DNA from: Acidobacteriota bacterium
Lineage (GTDB): Bacteria; Acidobacteriota; Vicinamibacteria; Vicinamibacterales; CAVVIG01
DNA: 64,000 bases
NCBI GenBank assembly: GCA_003222395.1
Contig: QHWB01000038.1
Coordinates: 96,699-160,698, forward strand
Reading direction: 5' to 3'
The position numbers and the translations under genes were made by a program. Below the pieces are notes generated by a model. It ran no database searches. It was given only the letters and a program-made list of their open reading frames with translations, and was not told where the DNA came from. Shown piece by piece: positions 26,492 to 35,262 of this stretch (its first letter is position 1; every line of letters begins with the position of its first letter).

Positions 26492-26748
26492 CGGCGCAGT
26501 TTCCGGCGAACCGCCTCGCGCACACCGCGGCGAGTCGCGGTGGACGGCGCGATGGCATACCCACCGGGACCGAGGTCCAATTCCTGGTAGAGGTCGTACG
26601 GCGTGCGCGTGGCCTCGAGCCTTACCTGCTCCTGCAGCGATCGCAGCCCGCGCTTGAGCGCCTCGGAAATGGGCAATCCTGTCGCCGCCTGGACCTCCTG
26701 AAGGGCCTTCTCTGCTTCGGCGTCCAGCCTGACCGTCCGCGTCGCCAT
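26488..26748 (-). CDS. vapB: VapB-like antitoxin
   Basis: An 86-residue protein. The N-terminus (TRTVRLDAEAEKALQEVQ) fits a ribbon-helix-helix DNA-binding domain, and the basic, less structured C-terminus would wrap the toxin. AGGA lies just before the start. It is the first gene of the pair and would bind the AT-rich palindrome just upstream to repress both genes; family knowledge supports this, the site itself is a reading of the sequence. Confidence 0.82.
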   Translation of the reverse strand: MATRTVRLDAEAEKALQEVQAATGLPISEALKRGLRSLQEQVRLEATRTPYDLYQELDLGPGGYAIAPSTATRRGVREAVRRKLRR

Positions 26749-26758
26749 TGGTCCTCCC

Positions 26759-26783
26759 GATGTATTACATATCGTATTACATC
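26759..26783. promoter_or_regulatory. Operator candidate for vapBC
   Basis: A 25-base imperfect palindrome begins GATGTA and ends TACATC, and contains a direct TATTACAT repeat. It is AT-rich in a GC-rich neighbourhood and lies 11-35 bases upstream of the vapB start, where an autoregulatory operator and promoter would be expected. Confidence 0.55.
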
Positions 26784-26813
26784 GACACGGCCAGGCTCAA
26801 GGAAACGGCGACC

Positions 26814-26948
26814 TCAGTCTCGTCCAACATGCAAGCGGACGAACAGATGCGCCGAATACGCCGACGGGTAATTCACGTTCAAGTTGCGCGGCACATCGTA
26901 GACGGTGACGTCGGCACCGATGCCGATAATCCGTGAAACCTCCCGGAC
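26814..26948 (-). pseudogene. C-terminal remnant of an outer-membrane-type protein
   Basis: The minus strand encodes about 44 residues ending in SAYSAHLFVRLHVGRD and a stop. They include RIIGIGADVTVYDVPRNLNV, which looks like the last strands of an acidobacterial envelope protein (the typical ending is a Val/Pro-rich strand and then a strand rich in Phe, Leu and Arg). No start, signal or upstream part is present because the TonB receptor gene ends only 18 bases away. I read it as a leftover 3' end after a rearrangement; a chance frame is possible. Confidence 0.35.
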
Positions 26949-26965
26949 GTATCCCGGCCGTCGCC

Positions 26966-29530
26966 TCAGAAATTCACGCCGACCTGGAACTGATACGACC
27001 GCGGCGTCACGAAGTGCGTGCCCGTGAACGTCGAGAGGAAGTTGTAGAGCGCTTCCTTGTTCGTGAGGTTGATGACGCTGAACCGGAGCCGCACCCTGGC
27101 CTTGTCGTTGCGCAACAGGTTGTCGACGCCGAAGCCGAGATCGACGATGTGGCGCGGCGCGATTCGCGGCGGATTCTGCACGTCGTCTTCGGTGCCGTCG
27201 GCCGGGATGCGCAAGCGGCTCGCGCTGTAGTTGGACGGCGTGCAGTCGGCGCTGGTCAGCGGGTTGTCGCGCGTGGCGGCGACACCACCGCAGGAGAAGC
27301 CGATTGCCGCCTGCTGATCGCCGGTCAAGCCGAGCGCGTCCGCAAGGCTGCCGACCGATCCGGCGACGAGCCCCGAATCGTACCGCCACGAGAGCGCCGC
27401 CCACGCGCCGAGGGGCCGACTGAAGACGTACTGCACGTTCGTCGTCGAGTTGAATTTCTGATCGTGGTCGATCCGGAAATCACCCGCTGGCGCCTCGAGC
27501 AACAGGCCGCCGACGCCCGGCGGCGAGTAAATCGCGTTGGTGTGCGCCATCACGAAGAAGGCGCTGAAGCCGCCGTGCTCGACGAAGTTGATCCGGCCGG
27601 TGAAGCCGTCGATCCTGGAATGGTCCCACGCGACCGGGAACACGATCGGAGTACCGAATAGAACGTTGAAGTCGTATCCGTTGTCCGTTCGCTTGTTGAA
27701 ATAGCCGAAATCGAAGACGACCCAGTTGCTGACGCCCTGCTGGATGCCGAGCTCGATCTGGTGGCGCTTGCCGGGCTCGAGGATCTGACCTTCGCCGAAC
27801 AGACCGTTCAAGCCGACGCCGCTCGAGAGGAGCAGGTTCTCATTGTACGGCGTTTCCATCGTGCGTCCGTACGAGGCGCGCAGCACGGTGCCCGTTCCCG
27901 ACGGCGCGATCGAGACGCCGACCCGCGGCTGCAGGAGCGTCGACGTCGTCAGCCCGTCGTAGTGATCGAGCCGCAGACCGATCTTCAACGTCGCGATGCC
28001 GGCCTTGATGTCGTCCTGGATGTAGGCCGCCTGCTCTTTGATCGTACCGGTCTGGTGGTACGACAGCGGCGATCCTGCGCGCGTCAGGTCGAACGGCAAC
28101 AGATCGGGATTGAAATCCGGATTCGCCGTCAGGCCGCCGCGGCACTGCGTCGCGCTGCGCAGCCCCGCGTTGTCCGACGGATCGCCGTCCGCGGTCAGAC
28201 ACGGCGAGTTGATCGTCGGATCCGTAAAGCCGAGCGTGAACGCCTCGTCGAGCTTCGTCGCGCTGATCGTGCCGCCCAGCTTCAGGTTGTGGCTGCCGGT
28301 GCTGTATGCGACGTCGGCCTTGACGCCGATGTTCGTCAGCGTCCGATCCTGCGACACGCTGCCGCTCTCGTCGCTGAGCGGATCGGGACTCGGCTTATAC
28401 GTCAGATGATCGCGGCGCACGAAGCCGTTGGCGCTGAACAGCGTCTTCGATCCGATGACGCGCGTGTAGCCCGGCGCGACGTTGACGGTGTCGATGTCCT
28501 GATGCTGCGCCTGCGCCGCGTCCTGCTGATCGAAGGTGTTCGGCACGTCGAAGCCGGACTGCGCGACGTGCAGGTTCAGATGGAACGAGTCGGTTGCGTT
28601 CGGGTGCACGTCGAAGCGGTTGAAGAACGATGCGTTGTGCCCCGCGTCGTGGAGCGCTTCGAACTCCGGCGGATCCAGATAGCGTTGGGTCCGGAGTCCG
28701 CTGAACGACGCGAAATCGCCGACGGTGTGCGATCCGCCGCCGATGTTCGCGTCGCCGGTCGGCGTCTTGAACGACCCGTACCCGAACGAGGCGCTGCCCG
28801 TCGGCTTCGGCTGATCGAGACCCGATTTCGTCACGATGTGGACGGCGAGGCTGCTCTTGTCGCCGTACTCGGCCGGCGCCACGCCGGTGATCAGCTCCAT
28901 CGATTGCACGGCGGCGGGAGAGATTTGGTTCGAGTACACGCGGCTCTGCTGATCGGTGACCGGCTGGTTGTCGATCGAAAACTGCGTCTGCGCGTGATCG
29001 CCAACCGGATGGAAAAAGCCGTTCGAATCGGCGACGACGCCGGGCGAGGCGAGCGTGATGACCTGATTGAGCCCGGCCTGCGCCTCGATCGGCATCTTGT
29101 CGATGCGGCTCGCGTCGATGTCGGTGTGCGCCGTCGGATCGTGCTCGAGCAGATCTTCGGCGTGGCCGACGACGCTGACCGCTTCGGTCATGCCAATCTC
29201 GAGCGCCAGATCGAGGGCGATCGGCACGGCCGACCGCACGTCCACGTCGCGCTCGAACGTCTTGAAGCCCTGCGCGTCCACGGTGATGTGGTACGGGTTC
29301 GGCGGCAGATTACGGAACACGAATTTTCCTGCCGCATCGGTGCTGGTCGTACGCGCCAGCCCCGAGACAGGATTGGTCAGCTTCACCTCGACGGCCTGCA
29401 TCACCCCGCCGGTCGGATCTTTGATGGTTCCCTGGATGGTTCCGGCGCCGCCAAGCTCCTGCCCGCGGGCGGCGGACGCGACGCCCAGCGCCAGAATCCC
29501 GACAAGTGCCACACGAAGACGAACGTTCAT
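26966..29530 (-). CDS. TonB-dependent receptor with carboxypeptidase-regulatory domain
   Basis: An 854-residue outer-membrane receptor. A signal peptide is followed by a carboxypeptidase-regulatory-like domain (about 27-105: IQGTIKDPTGGVMQAVEVKL ... GKFVFRNLPP), a plug (about 120-240, including ITGVAPAEYGDKSSLAVHIVTKSG) and a barrel ending in QVGVNF, the terminal Phe expected for BAM recognition. The start at 29530 has AGAGG upstream; an ATG 69 bases earlier would add a non-signal extension. Acidobacterial relatives take up glycans or siderophores. No neighbouring enzyme indicates the ligand. Confidence 0.9.
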   Translation of the reverse strand: MNVRLRVALVGILALGVASAARGQELGGAGTIQGTIKDPTGGVMQAVEVKLTNPVSGLARTTSTDAAGKFVFRNLPPNPYHITVDAQGFKTFERDVDVRSAVPIALDLALEIGMTEAVSVVGHAEDLLEHDPTAHTDIDASRIDKMPIEAQAGLNQVITLASPGVVADSNGFFHPVGDHAQTQFSIDNQPVTDQQSRVYSNQISPAAVQSMELITGVAPAEYGDKSSLAVHIVTKSGLDQPKPTGSASFGYGSFKTPTGDANIGGGSHTVGDFASFSGLRTQRYLDPPEFEALHDAGHNASFFNRFDVHPNATDSFHLNLHVAQSGFDVPNTFDQQDAAQAQHQDIDTVNVAPGYTRVIGSKTLFSANGFVRRDHLTYKPSPDPLSDESGSVSQDRTLTNIGVKADVAYSTGSHNLKLGGTISATKLDEAFTLGFTDPTINSPCLTADGDPSDNAGLRSATQCRGGLTANPDFNPDLLPFDLTRAGSPLSYHQTGTIKEQAAYIQDDIKAGIATLKIGLRLDHYDGLTTSTLLQPRVGVSIAPSGTGTVLRASYGRTMETPYNENLLLSSGVGLNGLFGEGQILEPGKRHQIELGIQQGVSNWVVFDFGYFNKRTDNGYDFNVLFGTPIVFPVAWDHSRIDGFTGRINFVEHGGFSAFFVMAHTNAIYSPPGVGGLLLEAPAGDFRIDHDQKFNSTTNVQYVFSRPLGAWAALSWRYDSGLVAGSVGSLADALGLTGDQQAAIGFSCGGVAATRDNPLTSADCTPSNYSASRLRIPADGTEDDVQNPPRIAPRHIVDLGFGVDNLLRNDKARVRLRFSVINLTNKEALYNFLSTFTGTHFVTPRSYQFQVGVNF

Positions 29531-29750
29531 AGAACCTCTTTTCCGATACAACTCATCGACGCTATCAAGGCGGGATCGCGGACGCGATGAAAACACCACG
29601 GGTGGTTCGATTCAGCCGATGACCGGACACGCGCCGCCTACGAGCGACCAGTCGAACGCGGCGCCAAATCCGCATTACCATTCATCGGTCTGCCCCGACC
29701 GGTTGACGGCCGAAACCAACAGCTTTACGGGTTCAGCTTTCAGCTTTCGG

Positions 29751-29834
29751 CTATCAGCTATCAGCTATCAGCTATCAGCTATCAGCTATCAGCTATCAGC
29801 TATCAGCTATCAGCTATCAGCTATCAGCTATCAG
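29751..29834. repeat. Twelve perfect tandem copies of CTATCAG
   Basis: An uninterrupted array of a 7-bp unit, exactly 12 copies (84 bases), preceded by related CAGCTTT units. It lies in the 456-base gap between the divergent TonB receptor and LytS-like kinase genes and matches the shorter arrays at 9.9 kb. Confidence 0.95.
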
Positions 29835-29856
29835 CTGGCGGATGAACGCGAAAGCT

Positions 29857-29968
29857 GAACGCCGAGAGCTGAAAGCTGACAGCTGAACGCCGAGAGCTGA
29901 AAGCTGATAGCTGAACGCCGAGAGCTGAAAGCTGATAGCTGAACGCCGAGAGCTGAAAGCTGATAGCT
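29857..29968. repeat. Four copies of a 28-bp repeat built from the same heptamer
   Basis: Copies start at 29857, 29885, 29913 and 29941, each beginning GAACGCCGAGAGCTGAAAGC. The 28-bp period equals four heptamers, and the units contain AGCTGA in the opposite sense to the preceding array, so the two arrays can pair. The array ends about 20 bases before the kinase start. No other gene was found in this gap. Confidence 0.92.
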
Positions 29969-29986
29969 GACAGCTGATCGCTTGAA

Positions 29987-31867
29987 ATGAGCGAGCTTCT
30001 CAATCTCGTCGGCTTGAGCACCGGCATCGTGCTCTACGCGATGCTGCTGGCGATGGTGATCCGCGCGGGACGGACGCCTGGCGGACCGGGCCGCGTCGAT
30101 CTGCTGCTGATTGCGACTGCCGTCCTCGGATTGCTGTGGAATCTCTGCGCGCTGCCGGCGTACGAGCTGCCCAAGCTCGGCATCGAGGGACCGTTCACGT
30201 TCCTGATCGCCGCCGGGTTCTCGGCGCTCGGCTTTCTGCCGGCGGTCGTCGTGCAATCAGTGCTGCGTGGCGAAGCCGATCGGGTCGCTGGTAAATCGAA
30301 ACGGGCGGTCGCCATCGTCGCGTACTCCGTCAGCGGCATCGCCGCCGCACTCCACGTGTTCGCGGCGTGGCGCGGCGCGCCAGTTCCGTCGTCGATCGCG
30401 ATGCGGCTGCTGACGTACGCGTTCGTCGTGCTCGTCGTGCCGCTTGCCGCGGTGACGCGCGGCCAGCCGGGCGCGCGGCGCGCGCTGTGGGCGGCGGCGC
30501 TGTCGATTTTCGCGGTGTCGGCGCTGCACCTCAGTCAGCTTCACCAGGGCGATGCATCGTGGCCCGTCGAGCTCCTGGGCCATCACGCGTCGGTGCCCCT
30601 CGCCCTCGCCATCCTCTATCAGGACTTCCCGTTCGCGCTGGCCGACATCTTCCTGAAACGCGCGCTCACGCTGCTCGTCCTGGTGACGGCTGCCCTCGTC
30701 AGCGTCACGTTCCTCCACGCGAGCTCGGCCGGGACACCGTTGGGCAGCCCGCGCGAGGTCGGCAGCCTGGTCCTGCTGTGGGTCGGCACCGCACTGCTCT
30801 ATCCGCGGCTGCGCGACGCCATCGCGTGGTTCGTCGATACGATCGTCCTGAATCGTCCCGACTACGATCAGCTGCGCGCGGCCATCGGCCTGGCGGCGCA
30901 GCGTCACGACGACGTCGCGCCGCTGCTCGACGAGGCGTGCGGCCAGCTTGCGCCCGCGCTCTCGGCGCGGATCGTCGCCTGGCACGAGGCCGCTGTCGCG
31001 CGGCCGGCATTCGGCCCGGCAGCCGCCGTCGTCGAGATCCCGGTGACGGAGCCGCCATCCTACGTCCTCGAGGTCGCGGGGCTCCTCGGCGGCCGGCGCC
31101 TCCTCTCGGACGATCATGCGGCGCTCGACGCGATCGCGTCGATGCTCGGCCGGCGGATCGACGCGATCCGTCTCACGCACGAGCGCTTCGAACGGGAGCT
31201 GCGGGAACAGGAAGTCGCCAAGCTCGCGACCGAAGCGGAATTGCGCGCGCTGCGGTCGCAAATCAACCCGCATTTTCTGTTCAACGCGCTGACGACGATC
31301 GGCTACCTGATTCAATCGGCGCCGCCGCGCGCGCTCGACACGTTGATGCGCCTCACGTCGCTGCTGCGCGGCGTGCTCCGGTCCGAAGGGGAATTCACGA
31401 CGCTCGAGCGCGAGCTCGAGGTGATCGAGTCGTACCTCGACATCGAGCGCGCGCGGTTCGACGAGCGGCTCAGCGTGCGCATCGACGTGCCGCCGAAACT
31501 CAAGCCGATCCGGATTCCGCCGCTGCTGCTGCAGCCGGTTGTCGAAAACGCCGTCAAGCACGGCATCGCGCCGCTTCGCCGCGGCGGCGAGGTGAGGGTT
31601 TCGGCGCGGCTGGAGGATCGTGAATCGGACGCGACGCTCGTGCTCGTGGTCTCGGACAGCGGCGTTGGCGCGAGCGAGGCGACGCTGCGGCGCGGCCGCG
31701 CCGACGGCGTCGGCCTCGCCAACATCGAACGGCGGCTCGCCGGCCACTACGGATCGGCGGCGTCGCTGTCGCTCGTCAGCGCGCCTGGCCGAGGCACGAC
31801 GGTCGAAATCCGCCTGCCGGCGGAGCTCAACCCGCTGGCCGATCTCGCGGCGAGGAACGTCTCGTGA
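29987..31867 (+). CDS. LytS/YehU-type sensor histidine kinase
   Basis: A 626-residue kinase. The first ~270 residues hold about seven to eight hydrophobic helices, then a cytoplasmic GAF-like region. The His_kinase domain shows LRSQINPHFLFNALTTIGYL, with the acceptor His in NPHFLFN, and the ATPase N-box LLQPVVENAVKHGIAP plus GVGLANIERRL. No good ribosome site precedes the ATG, and the repeat array ends just upstream, so expression may depend on that region. The stop overlaps the response regulator start (GTGA). Confidence 0.9.
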   Translation: MSELLNLVGLSTGIVLYAMLLAMVIRAGRTPGGPGRVDLLLIATAVLGLLWNLCALPAYELPKLGIEGPFTFLIAAGFSALGFLPAVVVQSVLRGEADRVAGKSKRAVAIVAYSVSGIAAALHVFAAWRGAPVPSSIAMRLLTYAFVVLVVPLAAVTRGQPGARRALWAAALSIFAVSALHLSQLHQGDASWPVELLGHHASVPLALAILYQDFPFALADIFLKRALTLLVLVTAALVSVTFLHASSAGTPLGSPREVGSLVLLWVGTALLYPRLRDAIAWFVDTIVLNRPDYDQLRAAIGLAAQRHDDVAPLLDEACGQLAPALSARIVAWHEAAVARPAFGPAAAVVEIPVTEPPSYVLEVAGLLGGRRLLSDDHAALDAIASMLGRRIDAIRLTHERFERELREQEVAKLATEAELRALRSQINPHFLFNALTTIGYLIQSAPPRALDTLMRLTSLLRGVLRSEGEFTTLERELEVIESYLDIERARFDERLSVRIDVPPKLKPIRIPPLLLQPVVENAVKHGIAPLRRGGEVRVSARLEDRESDATLVLVVSDSGVGASEATLRRGRADGVGLANIERRLAGHYGSAASLSLVSAPGRGTTVEIRLPAELNPLADLAARNVS

Positions 31868-32646
31868 ACAGCCGCCTGCGCGTGGTGATTGCCGACGATG
31901 AGCGGCCCGCGCGGTCGTTCCTCGCGGCGCTCCTCCGATCGTTCGAGGACGTGGTCATCGTCGCAGAAGCCGAGTCGGGAAAGGACGCGGTGGCCGCCAT
32001 CGAACGCGAGCGTCCGGACCTCGCGCTGCTCGACCTGCAGATGCCCGAGCTCGACGGGATTGGCGTGGTGCGGATGCTGAAGAAGGGGCAGATGCCGCTC
32101 ATCGCGTTCGTCACCGCGTACGACGAATACGCGGTGCGCGCCTTCGAGATCAACGCGGTCGACTATCTGCTCAAGCCGGTCGACAAGACGCGGCTGCGCG
32201 AGGCGATCAACCGCGCGCAGGAGCGGATCGAGCACGCCGAGATCGTGTCGGAGCAGAGCGGGCGCGTCGACGCGGCGATCGCGGCGTACGAGTCGGCGGC
32301 GCGGATGCCGCGCCTCGAGCGCGTGCCGGTGCGGAAACGCGACGAGATCTTCATCGTGCCCGTGACGCAGATTGCGTCGATCGTCGCCGAAGGCGAGCTG
32401 CTCTACCTGACGACATTGAAGAACGAGCGGCACGCCATTACGTACCGGCTGAAAGATCTCGAAGCGAGGCTCGATCCAAATCAGTTCATCCGGCTCGGAC
32501 GCGGCACCCTCGCGAACCTCGACGCCATCGTCAAGCTGAACGTCATGCCGGGCGGGACGCATGTCGCGCTTCTCTCGAACGGCCAGAAACTGCAGGTCAG
32601 CCGACTCCAGTCGCGGATCATTCGCGAGCGGCTCCTGAAACTCTGA
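31864..32646 (+). CDS. LytTR-family response regulator
   Basis: A 260-residue regulator with a GTG start overlapping the kinase stop. The receiver domain has IADDE, acceptor Asp in LALLDLQMPE, and Lys in DYLLKPVDK. A LytTR DNA-binding domain occupies about 155-258 (VRKRDEIFIVPVTQIASIVAEGE ... FIRLGRGTLANLDAI). It is the partner of the LytS-type kinase; such pairs usually control envelope or transport genes. The convergent TonB receptor gene begins 40 bases beyond its stop. Confidence 0.92.
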   Translation: MNSRLRVVIADDERPARSFLAALLRSFEDVVIVAEAESGKDAVAAIERERPDLALLDLQMPELDGIGVVRMLKKGQMPLIAFVTAYDEYAVRAFEINAVDYLLKPVDKTRLREAINRAQERIEHAEIVSEQSGRVDAAIAAYESAARMPRLERVPVRKRDEIFIVPVTQIASIVAEGELLYLTTLKNERHAITYRLKDLEARLDPNQFIRLGRGTLANLDAIVKLNVMPGGTHVALLSNGQKLQVSRLQSRIIRERLLKL

Positions 32647-32685
32647 TGCTGCGATCTCTGCGTTCCACACGGTCGCGCTGCGCTG

Positions 32686-34782
32686 TTAAAACCTCACCCG
32701 CACGCCACCATTGACATTCCGCCCGTCGAGCGGCGCCCACCCGTCCACGGTCCACCGTCCGTCAACGCCGCGGGCTGGCCGCAGAAGCGGATCCCGCTGC
32801 GCCTGTCGAACGTTGGCCAGGTTCTCGGCGTTGAGGAACAGGCGATACCGCCCGACGCGGCGCTCGACGAGCGCGCCGAACACGATATAGGGCCGGCTCT
32901 CGTTCCGATAGGGATTCGCATCGAGCCGCTGCACGCCGGTGTAGTAGCACTCGAGGCCGATGCGCCCGCTTTCCGTTCGTGCCCACGTGCCGACGAGCGA
33001 CACGCTGTGGCGCGGCGTCAGCGCGAAATCGCTGTCGACGAACGCGTAGTTCGCCGTCGCGGAGAGCGGCGGCTGGCGCCAGGTCGCGAGCAGCTCGACG
33101 CCGTCGTTGATCGCCGCATCCGTCAGGTTGCGCATCACGAACGCACTGGTCCTGTCGACGTCGACGGGATCCGTGATGCGCGATCGGAACAGCGTCACGG
33201 TCGTCGTCAGCGGGCCGGCGCTGCGCGTCACGTCGACCGAGCTGCTGACGCTTCGCTCGGCGCGCAGCGGGACGGGAATGATGAGCCGCGAGAGCCCTGC
33301 GGCCTCCGTTTCCTCGGTCACCGGCGTGGGCGTGAAGAATCCGCGTCCGATCGAGACGCGGCTCGACCAGCCGCCGCGCTGGAGGAGAGCCGACACGCGC
33401 GGGCTCACGAACGATCCGAACTCGCTGTGGGCGTCGACGCGCGCGCCGACCGACAGCGCCGCCCACGACGTCAACCGCAGGTCGTCCTGACCGAAGACAC
33501 CCGGAACGGTGAACGTGTAGCGGAACTGCGGCGCATCGCGCGGGCGATAGCCGTCGCGCTCGATCGCGATGCCGGCCACCCACGTATGCGCGCCGATCGC
33601 GCGCCGAATCGTCGCCTCACCGAACGACGTGTCGTGCGCGTCACGCTCGCGGACGTCGCCGAAGGTGTGATCCTGCGTCTGATGCGCGAGCGATCCCCTC
33701 ACGCTGACGACGAACTTCTGCGCGGCGAGCGTCTGCCACACGGCGCCGCCGTCTACGCGGCGCGTGTCGAGCTCTTCGCGATAGGGCAGACCGTCCGGCA
33801 CGACGGCGCCGTTCATCGTACCGCCGTTGCGGTTCTCCGCCGTCACGCCGGCGGTCGCGAAGAACGTCGCGCCCGCATGGTTGTCCCAGAACAGACGCGG
33901 ACGGACGACGCCGCGCGCATAGGCGGCCAGATCCGCCCAGCCGTCGCCGTCGACATCGGTGCGCTGCTGGCCGTGGCCGCCGGCCAGCAGCGTCAACCCC
34001 CAGTTCGCCGCGACGGGCGTCGAGTACCAGAGCACGCCATCGGTGGCGCCGCGCGTCGATCGGTTCACGAGGGCCTCCCGCTCGACCTCCTTCCGAGGAC
34101 GCTTCGAGACGAGATTGACGACGCCGCCCATCGCCCCGGCCCCGTAAAGAGAAGACGCGACGCCTTTGACGACTTCGACCTGCGCGAGGTCGGCCGGCGG
34201 AATCTGCAGCAGGCCGAACGAGCCGGCCTGCTCGCCGAAGAGCGGCAACCCGTCGGAGAGGAAGCGCGTGTAGCGTCCTCTCATGCCCTGAATCCGCACG
34301 CTCGCCGCGCCGAGCGAGGGCGACGTCGCCTGGACCCTCAGGCCGCCCATTTCGTTGAGCATCATCACGATGTCGCCCGGCGTCATCATGACTTTTTCCT
34401 CGATCTCGTCGGCGTCGAGAATCTCGACGCGCATCGGTTGATCCTCGATCCGCTTGTCGGTTCTCGTGGCGGCGACCGTGACGTGTTCTTCAATCCTCGA
34501 CTGCGGGCGCAGCGCGATCGAGATCGCGCGTGGTTCGCCGGTGCGGATGTCGATCGAGACCGTCTCGGGTTCGAACCCTTCCTTGGCCACGACGATCTGC
34601 ACCGGTCCGGGCGGCACGTCGAACGCCGTGCGACCCATCGAATCGGTGCGGCGCGTCGTGCCGTTCGCGACGACCGTCGCATCGGCGACCGCGCCGGCGT
34701 CGCTGCGCACTTCGATGTGCAACCTGACGTTCTGCGTCAACGCGCTGGCGAACACCAAGGCGACACACACACAGACACCCAT
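32686..34782 (-). CDS. TonB-dependent receptor, paralogue A
   Basis: A 698-residue receptor. A signal peptide (to about residue 16) is followed by a carboxypeptidase-regulatory-like domain, then a linker EEHVTVAATRTDKRIEDQPM, the plug (MRGRYTRFLSDGLPLFGEQ; VVKGVASSLYGAGAMGGVVNLV) and a barrel ending in VNGGVRVRF. GGAGG lies seven bases before the start. It is strikingly like the receptor at 43.4-45.6 kb over its whole length, including the closing GVDGRWTVD-AWAPLDGRN segment. The CirA/FepA-like plug suggests uptake of a metal chelate or a small cofactor. A small exported protein gene lies 50 bases upstream on the same strand. Confidence 0.9.
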   Translation of the reverse strand: MGVCVCVALVFASALTQNVRLHIEVRSDAGAVADATVVANGTTRRTDSMGRTAFDVPPGPVQIVVAKEGFEPETVSIDIRTGEPRAISIALRPQSRIEEHVTVAATRTDKRIEDQPMRVEILDADEIEEKVMMTPGDIVMMLNEMGGLRVQATSPSLGAASVRIQGMRGRYTRFLSDGLPLFGEQAGSFGLLQIPPADLAQVEVVKGVASSLYGAGAMGGVVNLVSKRPRKEVEREALVNRSTRGATDGVLWYSTPVAANWGLTLLAGGHGQQRTDVDGDGWADLAAYARGVVRPRLFWDNHAGATFFATAGVTAENRNGGTMNGAVVPDGLPYREELDTRRVDGGAVWQTLAAQKFVVSVRGSLAHQTQDHTFGDVRERDAHDTSFGEATIRRAIGAHTWVAGIAIERDGYRPRDAPQFRYTFTVPGVFGQDDLRLTSWAALSVGARVDAHSEFGSFVSPRVSALLQRGGWSSRVSIGRGFFTPTPVTEETEAAGLSRLIIPVPLRAERSVSSSVDVTRSAGPLTTTVTLFRSRITDPVDVDRTSAFVMRNLTDAAINDGVELLATWRQPPLSATANYAFVDSDFALTPRHSVSLVGTWARTESGRIGLECYYTGVQRLDANPYRNESRPYIVFGALVERRVGRYRLFLNAENLANVRQAQRDPLLRPARGVDGRWTVDGWAPLDGRNVNGGVRVRF

Positions 34783-34833
34783 GACCCCGCCTCCATCGGC
34801 GAATCAGCCGAATCCTGCTCACAACCGCAGGGA

Positions 34834-35226
34834 TCAGGCGCGGCGCGGCGGCCGGTCGATGGAGGGCGGAGCGAGCGACGAGACGTGGGAGGCGGGAACC
34901 GCGGAGAGAACGGCGAGACGCGTGATGCTGACGAGATTCGGCCAATCGCCGTGCACCGCCAGCGCGTTCAGACAAAAACCACACGAGCCGGACGCGTGGA
35001 CAACCGTTTCGAGCGAGGCGTGGGCATGGACGGCGTCAGTGCAGCCGTCGGGACACGACAGCGCATCCATCGCAGGCAATGCGACGACCAGGGTCAGCAG
35101 CACAATCGCGGCGGCTCGCGACACGGCGACGAAAAGTATACGCGCGACGCGCCATTCACCGTCGTTTGCCGGCCGTCCACTGAAAATGCGTGCGCGGAGA
35201 GCGGCCGTTGCTGCTCTTCTACGCAC
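34834..35226 (-). CDS. Small exported Cys/His-containing protein upstream of TonB receptor A
   Basis: Up to 130 residues; a hydrophobic helix (AAAIVLLTLVVALPAMDAL) would act as a signal or anchor. After it come Cys-rich segments (SCPDGC, GSCGFCLNALAVH) and a Pro-rich end (PPSIDRPPRRA). This pattern resembles DUF2946-like proteins found beside metal-related TonB receptors. An alternative GTG start inside the frame near 35130 would leave a normal signal peptide and may be the true one. It would be co-transcribed with the receptor, perhaps as a metal-binding accessory. Confidence 0.5.
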   Translation of the reverse strand: MRRRAATAALRARIFSGRPANDGEWRVARILFVAVSRAAAIVLLTLVVALPAMDALSCPDGCTDAVHAHASLETVVHASGSCGFCLNALAVHGDWPNLVSITRLAVLSAVPASHVSSLAPPSIDRPPRRA

Positions 35227-35262
35227 GCATGCGACCGCCCAGGACGTACCGGGCGATCCCTT

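Noticed and set aside
27761..29590. A 609-codon plus-strand frame over the TonB receptor
   Set aside because: Arg/Ala-rich shadow with no signal peptide or domain.
29751..29968. Peptide-coding repeats (SYQLSAI-like) in the heptamer array
   Set aside because: A 7-bp unit opens frames by chance; there is no signal, domain or ribosome site.
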